Source of the DNA: Chloroflexota bacterium
GTDB lineage: Bacteria; Chloroflexota; Dehalococcoidia; Lucifugimonadales; UBA1127
Direction of reading: 5' to 3'
DNA: 9,595 nucleotides
NCBI GenBank assembly: GCA_028873745.1
Contig: JAPPNT010000190.1
Span: 1-9,595 of the forward strand
Shown here: piece after piece, positions 7,011 through 9,595 of the stretch
Numbering within the stretch: position 1 is the first letter of the stretch
How the letters are laid out: the number at the start of each line of letters is the position of its first letter
The notes under the pieces: generated by a model
What the model was told of the DNA's origin: nothing
The model's database searches: none
The model's input: only the letters and a program-made list of their open reading frames with translations
Translations under genes and position numbers: made by a program

Positions 7011-9368
7011 ATGGAAAACGCCGCCGCCCGGCCGCAGCCGCCCTCTGCGCCGCAGTTCCTTCGCGCGCCGCGCACTCGCCGGGGCATTCGCGCGCTCTGG
7101 ATCACGCTCATCACCGTCGTCGGCGTTTCCTTTGCGGCGCTCCTCTACTTCGGCGGCGAGATCTACCAGGTCGCGCCCCCGGTCCCCGAAGCCATCGAGA
7201 CCCTCGGCGGCCAGCGTGTCTTCGATCGCGCCGACATCGAGCGCGGCATGGACGTCTGGCGCTCCATCGGCGGGCAGGAGCTCGGCTCCGTCTGGGGCCA
7301 CGGCGCCTACCAGGCTCCCGACTGGACCGCCGACTGGCTCCACCGCGAGGCCGTCTGGCTCGCCGAAACGTGGTCGCGCAGCCGCTACGGCACGCCCTAC
7401 GACGACCTCGGCCCCGAGCGGGCCGCCGCGCTCCAGGCGGCGCTCCAGCAGGAGCTGCGCACCAACACCTATGACGAGAACACCGGCGTCATCACCATCT
7501 CCGCCGACCGCCTCCGCGCCATCCGCGCCGTGCAGTCGCATTACGACGGCCTCTTCGGCGACGACCCGGCGCTTCACCAGTTGCGTGAAGACTACGCCAT
7601 GCCCGCCGACACCATCCCTGACGCCGATCGGCGCGAGGCCTTCACCGCCTTCATCTTCTGGGCGTCCTGGGTGACGGTGACGGAGCGTCCCGGCCGGGAC
7701 ATCACCTACACCCACAACTGGCCCCCCGACGACCTCGTCGGCAACCACGCGACGCCCGTCATGGTCGTCACCTCCGTCATCAGCTTCGTGCTGCTGCTGG
7801 GCGGCATCGGTGGGCTGGCGTGGTTCTTCGCCGCCAGCCGCGACGTCTGGCGCAGCCAGGAGCGCACGCCCGCCGCAGACCCCCTGATCGGCATCGTCCC
7901 AACGCCGTCCATGAGCGCGACGCACAAGTACTTCTGGGTGGTGGGTGCGCTGGCCGTGGGGCAGATCGTCACGGGCATCATCATCGCCCACTACGGCGTG
8001 GAGGGCACCGGCTTCTACGGCTTCCCGCTCTCGGACATCGTGCCCTACTCCCTGGCGCGCACCTGGCACGTGCAGATGGGCATGCTCTGGATCGCCACGT
8101 CGTGGCTCGCGACGGGGCTGTGCCTCGCGCCGCTGGTTGCCGGCCACGAACCGCGCCTGCAGCGGCTGGGCGTCAACGTGCTGCTTGTGGCCCTCGTCGT
8201 CGTCGTTGGTGGCTCCATGTTCGGCCAGGCCCTCGCCATCCACCAGGTGCTGGGCGACAACGTCAACTTCTGGTTCGGCCACCAGGGGTTCGAGTACCTC
8301 GACCTCGGACGCCTCTGGCAGACGCTCCTCTTCGTCGGCCTGCTCCTCTGGCTCGCGCTCATGATCCGGCCGCTGCTCTTCGCCTGGAAACAGGCCGAGG
8401 GCAACTCGCGGCGGCGCCAGTTCCTGGGCATCTTCATGCTCTCCGTCGCCGCCATCGCCTTCTTCTACTTCCCCGGCCTCATCCCCGGGCAGCACACCAA
8501 CCTCGCCATCGCCGAGTATTGGCGCTGGTGGGTCGTCCACCTCTGGGTCGAGGGCTTCTTCGAGGTCTTCGCGACGACGGTCATCGCCCTCGTCTTTGTC
8601 CGCCTCGGCCTCGTGCGCGTCCGCTCCGCGACGATGGCCATCCTCTTCAGCACGATCCTCTACCTGTCGGGCGGCGTCCTCGGCATGCTGCACCACCTCT
8701 ACTTCTCCGGCACCACGCCCATCATCCTCGTCGTCGGCGGCACGATGAGCGCGCTGGAGTTGATGCCGCTCGTCATGGTTGGCTACGAGGCGTACGACAA
8801 CCTCTCGATGACGCGGCGCACGTCGTGGATCCACCACTACAAGTGGCCCGTCTACTTCTTCGTGGCCGCGTCCTTCTGGAACCTGGTGGGCGCCGGGCTG
8901 TTCGGCTTCCTGATCAACCCGCCCATCGCGCTCTACTACATGCAGGGGCTCAACACCACGTCCGTGCACGCCCACGCGGCCCTCTTCGGCGTCTACGGCA
9001 ACCTCGGTCTCGGCCTCACGCTGCTGAGCCTGCGAGTGCTGACGGTGCGAAAGGAGTGGCGAAACGGGTCCATCGGCTTCGCATTCTGGACGGTCAACGT
9101 CGGCCTCATGCTCATGGTGCTGATGAGCCTGCTGCCCGTCGGCCTCGCGCAGACGTGGGCCAGCGTCCAGCACGGCATGTGGTACGCCCGCTCCGCCGAG
9201 TTCCTGCAGACGCCCGTGCTCGAGGTCTTCCGCTGGCTCCGCACCATCGGCGACACCATCTTCGCGGCGGGCATCCTCGGCTTCGGCTGGTTCGTCATCG
9301 GCCTCTCGACGGGCTGGTCCGTCGAGGGCGAACGTGCGGACGCCGTGGCGGCCGAGCAGCCTGCGTAG
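7011..9368 (+). CDS. norB: Quinol-dependent nitric oxide reductase (qNOR, single chain)
   Basis: A 785-residue membrane enzyme that reduces 2 NO to N2O with electrons from quinol; also called NorZ. One N-terminal membrane segment (about 29-49) is followed by a roughly 195-residue external cytochrome c-like domain with GSVWGHGAYQAPDW at 92-105 but no CxxCH, so no heme c. About 13 more membrane segments follow, 14 in all as in the family. Ligands seen: His353 (heme b, ARTWHVQ), His510 and Glu514 in HLWVEG, Glu518, His561-His562, Glu583 in SALE, and His653/His655 in VHAHAALFG. Quinol-site residues of the Geobacillus enzyme are matched by His327, Glu331 and Phe335 (AHYGVEGTGF) and Asp748 (IGDTIF). 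Length is that of the Geobacillus protein. Start set by GGAGAGGG 6 nt before ATG. It is probably for NO detoxification or partial denitrification, as no other nitrogen-oxide gene is in view. It may be cotranscribed with ppdK. Confidence 0.95.
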   Translation: MENAAARPQPPSAPQFLRAPRTRRGIRALWITLITVVGVSFAALLYFGGEIYQVAPPVPEAIETLGGQRVFDRADIERGMDVWRSIGGQELGSVWGHGAYQAPDWTADWLHREAVWLAETWSRSRYGTPYDDLGPERAAALQAALQQELRTNTYDENTGVITISADRLRAIRAVQSHYDGLFGDDPALHQLREDYAMPADTIPDADRREAFTAFIFWASWVTVTERPGRDITYTHNWPPDDLVGNHATPVMVVTSVISFVLLLGGIGGLAWFFAASRDVWRSQERTPAADPLIGIVPTPSMSATHKYFWVVGALAVGQIVTGIIIAHYGVEGTGFYGFPLSDIVPYSLARTWHVQMGMLWIATSWLATGLCLAPLVAGHEPRLQRLGVNVLLVALVVVVGGSMFGQALAIHQVLGDNVNFWFGHQGFEYLDLGRLWQTLLFVGLLLWLALMIRPLLFAWKQAEGNSRRRQFLGIFMLSVAAIAFFYFPGLIPGQHTNLAIAEYWRWWVVHLWVEGFFEVFATTVIALVFVRLGLVRVRSATMAILFSTILYLSGGVLGMLHHLYFSGTTPIILVVGGTMSALELMPLVMVGYEAYDNLSMTRRTSWIHHYKWPVYFFVAASFWNLVGAGLFGFLINPPIALYYMQGLNTTSVHAHAALFGVYGNLGLGLTLLSLRVLTVRKEWRNGSIGFAFWTVNVGLMLMVLMSLLPVGLAQTWASVQHGMWYARSAEFLQTPVLEVFRWLRTIGDTIFAAGILGFGWFVIGLSTGWSVEGERADAVAAEQPA

Positions 9369-9386
9369 GGGCGCGGCGGCATACGG

Positions 9387-9392
9387 TATAAT
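9387..9392 (+). promoter_or_regulatory. Consensus -10 TATAAT after norB
   Basis: A perfect TATAAT lies 18 nt past the norB stop and 77 nt before the next ATG. The position expected for a -35 overlaps the end of norB and reads CGTAGG, so the match rests on the -10 alone; the extended TG is absent (CGG precedes it). It would start the message of the following gene near 9399. Confidence 0.45.
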
Positions 9393-9468
9393 GCGCTTGT
9401 GCAGGTCTACTTTTGTTCCGCTCAATGTCCGCATCCCCTGAGTGTTTTCTACACCGATCGGAGGCGAA

Positions 9469-9595
9469 ATGCCCCTGCTTGTGAAGGTGTTCCTTGGACT
9501 CCTTGCGCTGGTGGCCGTCGGGGCCGGCGCCGCCACAGCGTACGTCCTCGTCGTTCTGAACAACCCCAGTGAGGACACGGCGCAATACATCCCTG
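9469..9595 (+). CDS. Membrane-anchored or exported protein, N-terminus only, cut by right edge
   Basis: Forty-two codons are visible, starting MPLLVKVFLGLLALVAVGAG. One charged residue (Lys6) followed by a hydrophobic stretch to about residue 30 makes a signal peptide or, more likely, a membrane anchor, since no clear cleavage site (such as AxA before a polar region) ends it. The external part then begins NNPSEDTAQYIP. GGAGG at 9460-9464 supports the ATG, with a short 4-nt spacer. Too little is present to assign a family; a DUF3352-like extracellular protein is only a guess from the NPSEDTAQYIP onset. It has its own likely promoter at 9387-9392 and so is probably not part of the norB message. 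Confidence 0.7.
   Translation, partial: MPLLVKVFLGLLALVAVGAGAATAYVLVVLNNPSEDTAQYIP

Noticed and set aside
7011..9368. NO dismutase instead of NO reductase
   Set aside because: The quinol-site residues (His327, Glu331, Phe335, Asp748) and the FeB glutamate Glu514 are all retained, which fits ordinary qNOR.
6984..9590. Very long open frame antisense to norB (868 codons), and similar long antisense frames opposite ppdK and recF
   Set aside because: They are the expected result of GC-rich third positions in the true genes. Their translations are low-complexity (rich in E/D/R/G/A) with no family motif.

Overview
The window is high-GC bacterial DNA with dense coding, codons mostly ending in G or C, and good Shine-Dalgarno sequences. 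It carries a single-chain quinol-type nitric oxide reductase, a pyruvate phosphate dikinase, a phthalate-dioxygenase-type Rieske protein and a recF that sits away from dnaA/dnaN. This mix fits an aerobic or facultative environmental bacterium. Chloroflexota of the SAR202 / Dehalococcoidia type are one possible source, but that is inference; there is no rRNA or other phylogenetic marker here beyond recF and ppdK.

Layout. On the minus strand, 1-1108 holds the start of a thiamine-diphosphate-dependent enzyme (cut by the left edge) and, upstream of it, two tandem DUF1330 genes about 50% identical to each other. A divergent intergenic region (1109-1405) separates them from a plus-strand Rieske oxygenase alpha-subunit homologue (1406-2674). 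That gene converges on minus-strand recF (2679-3827) with only 4 nt between the two stop codons. A 369-nt divergent region (3828-4196) carries putative recF and ppdK promoters, several dyad or direct repeats, and a 10-codon leader ORF that overlaps the ppdK start as ATGA. Then come ppdK (4197-6935) and, 75 nt on and in the same direction, a full-length quinol-dependent nitric oxide reductase (7011-9368). A consensus TATAAT lies just past the norB stop and precedes a membrane-anchored protein cut by the right edge (9469 onward).

Function. ppdK interconverts pyruvate and PEP, norB reduces NO to N2O with quinol, and recF is the gap-repair SMC-like ATPase. These three look catalytically complete by motif. 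The Rieske homologue does not: its second Rieske histidine is Cys92, and both facial-triad histidines are replaced (Arg183 and Tyr188), while the bridging Asp180 and the likely third ligand Asp371 remain. The altered residues are the ones lying along the inter-subunit electron path of a normal Rieske oxygenase, which makes this gene the most unusual item in the window.

Regulation. Three starts are preceded by an extended -10 with the same core, TGC-TANNNT, and no recognisable -35 (upstream of the Rieske gene, recF and ppdK).
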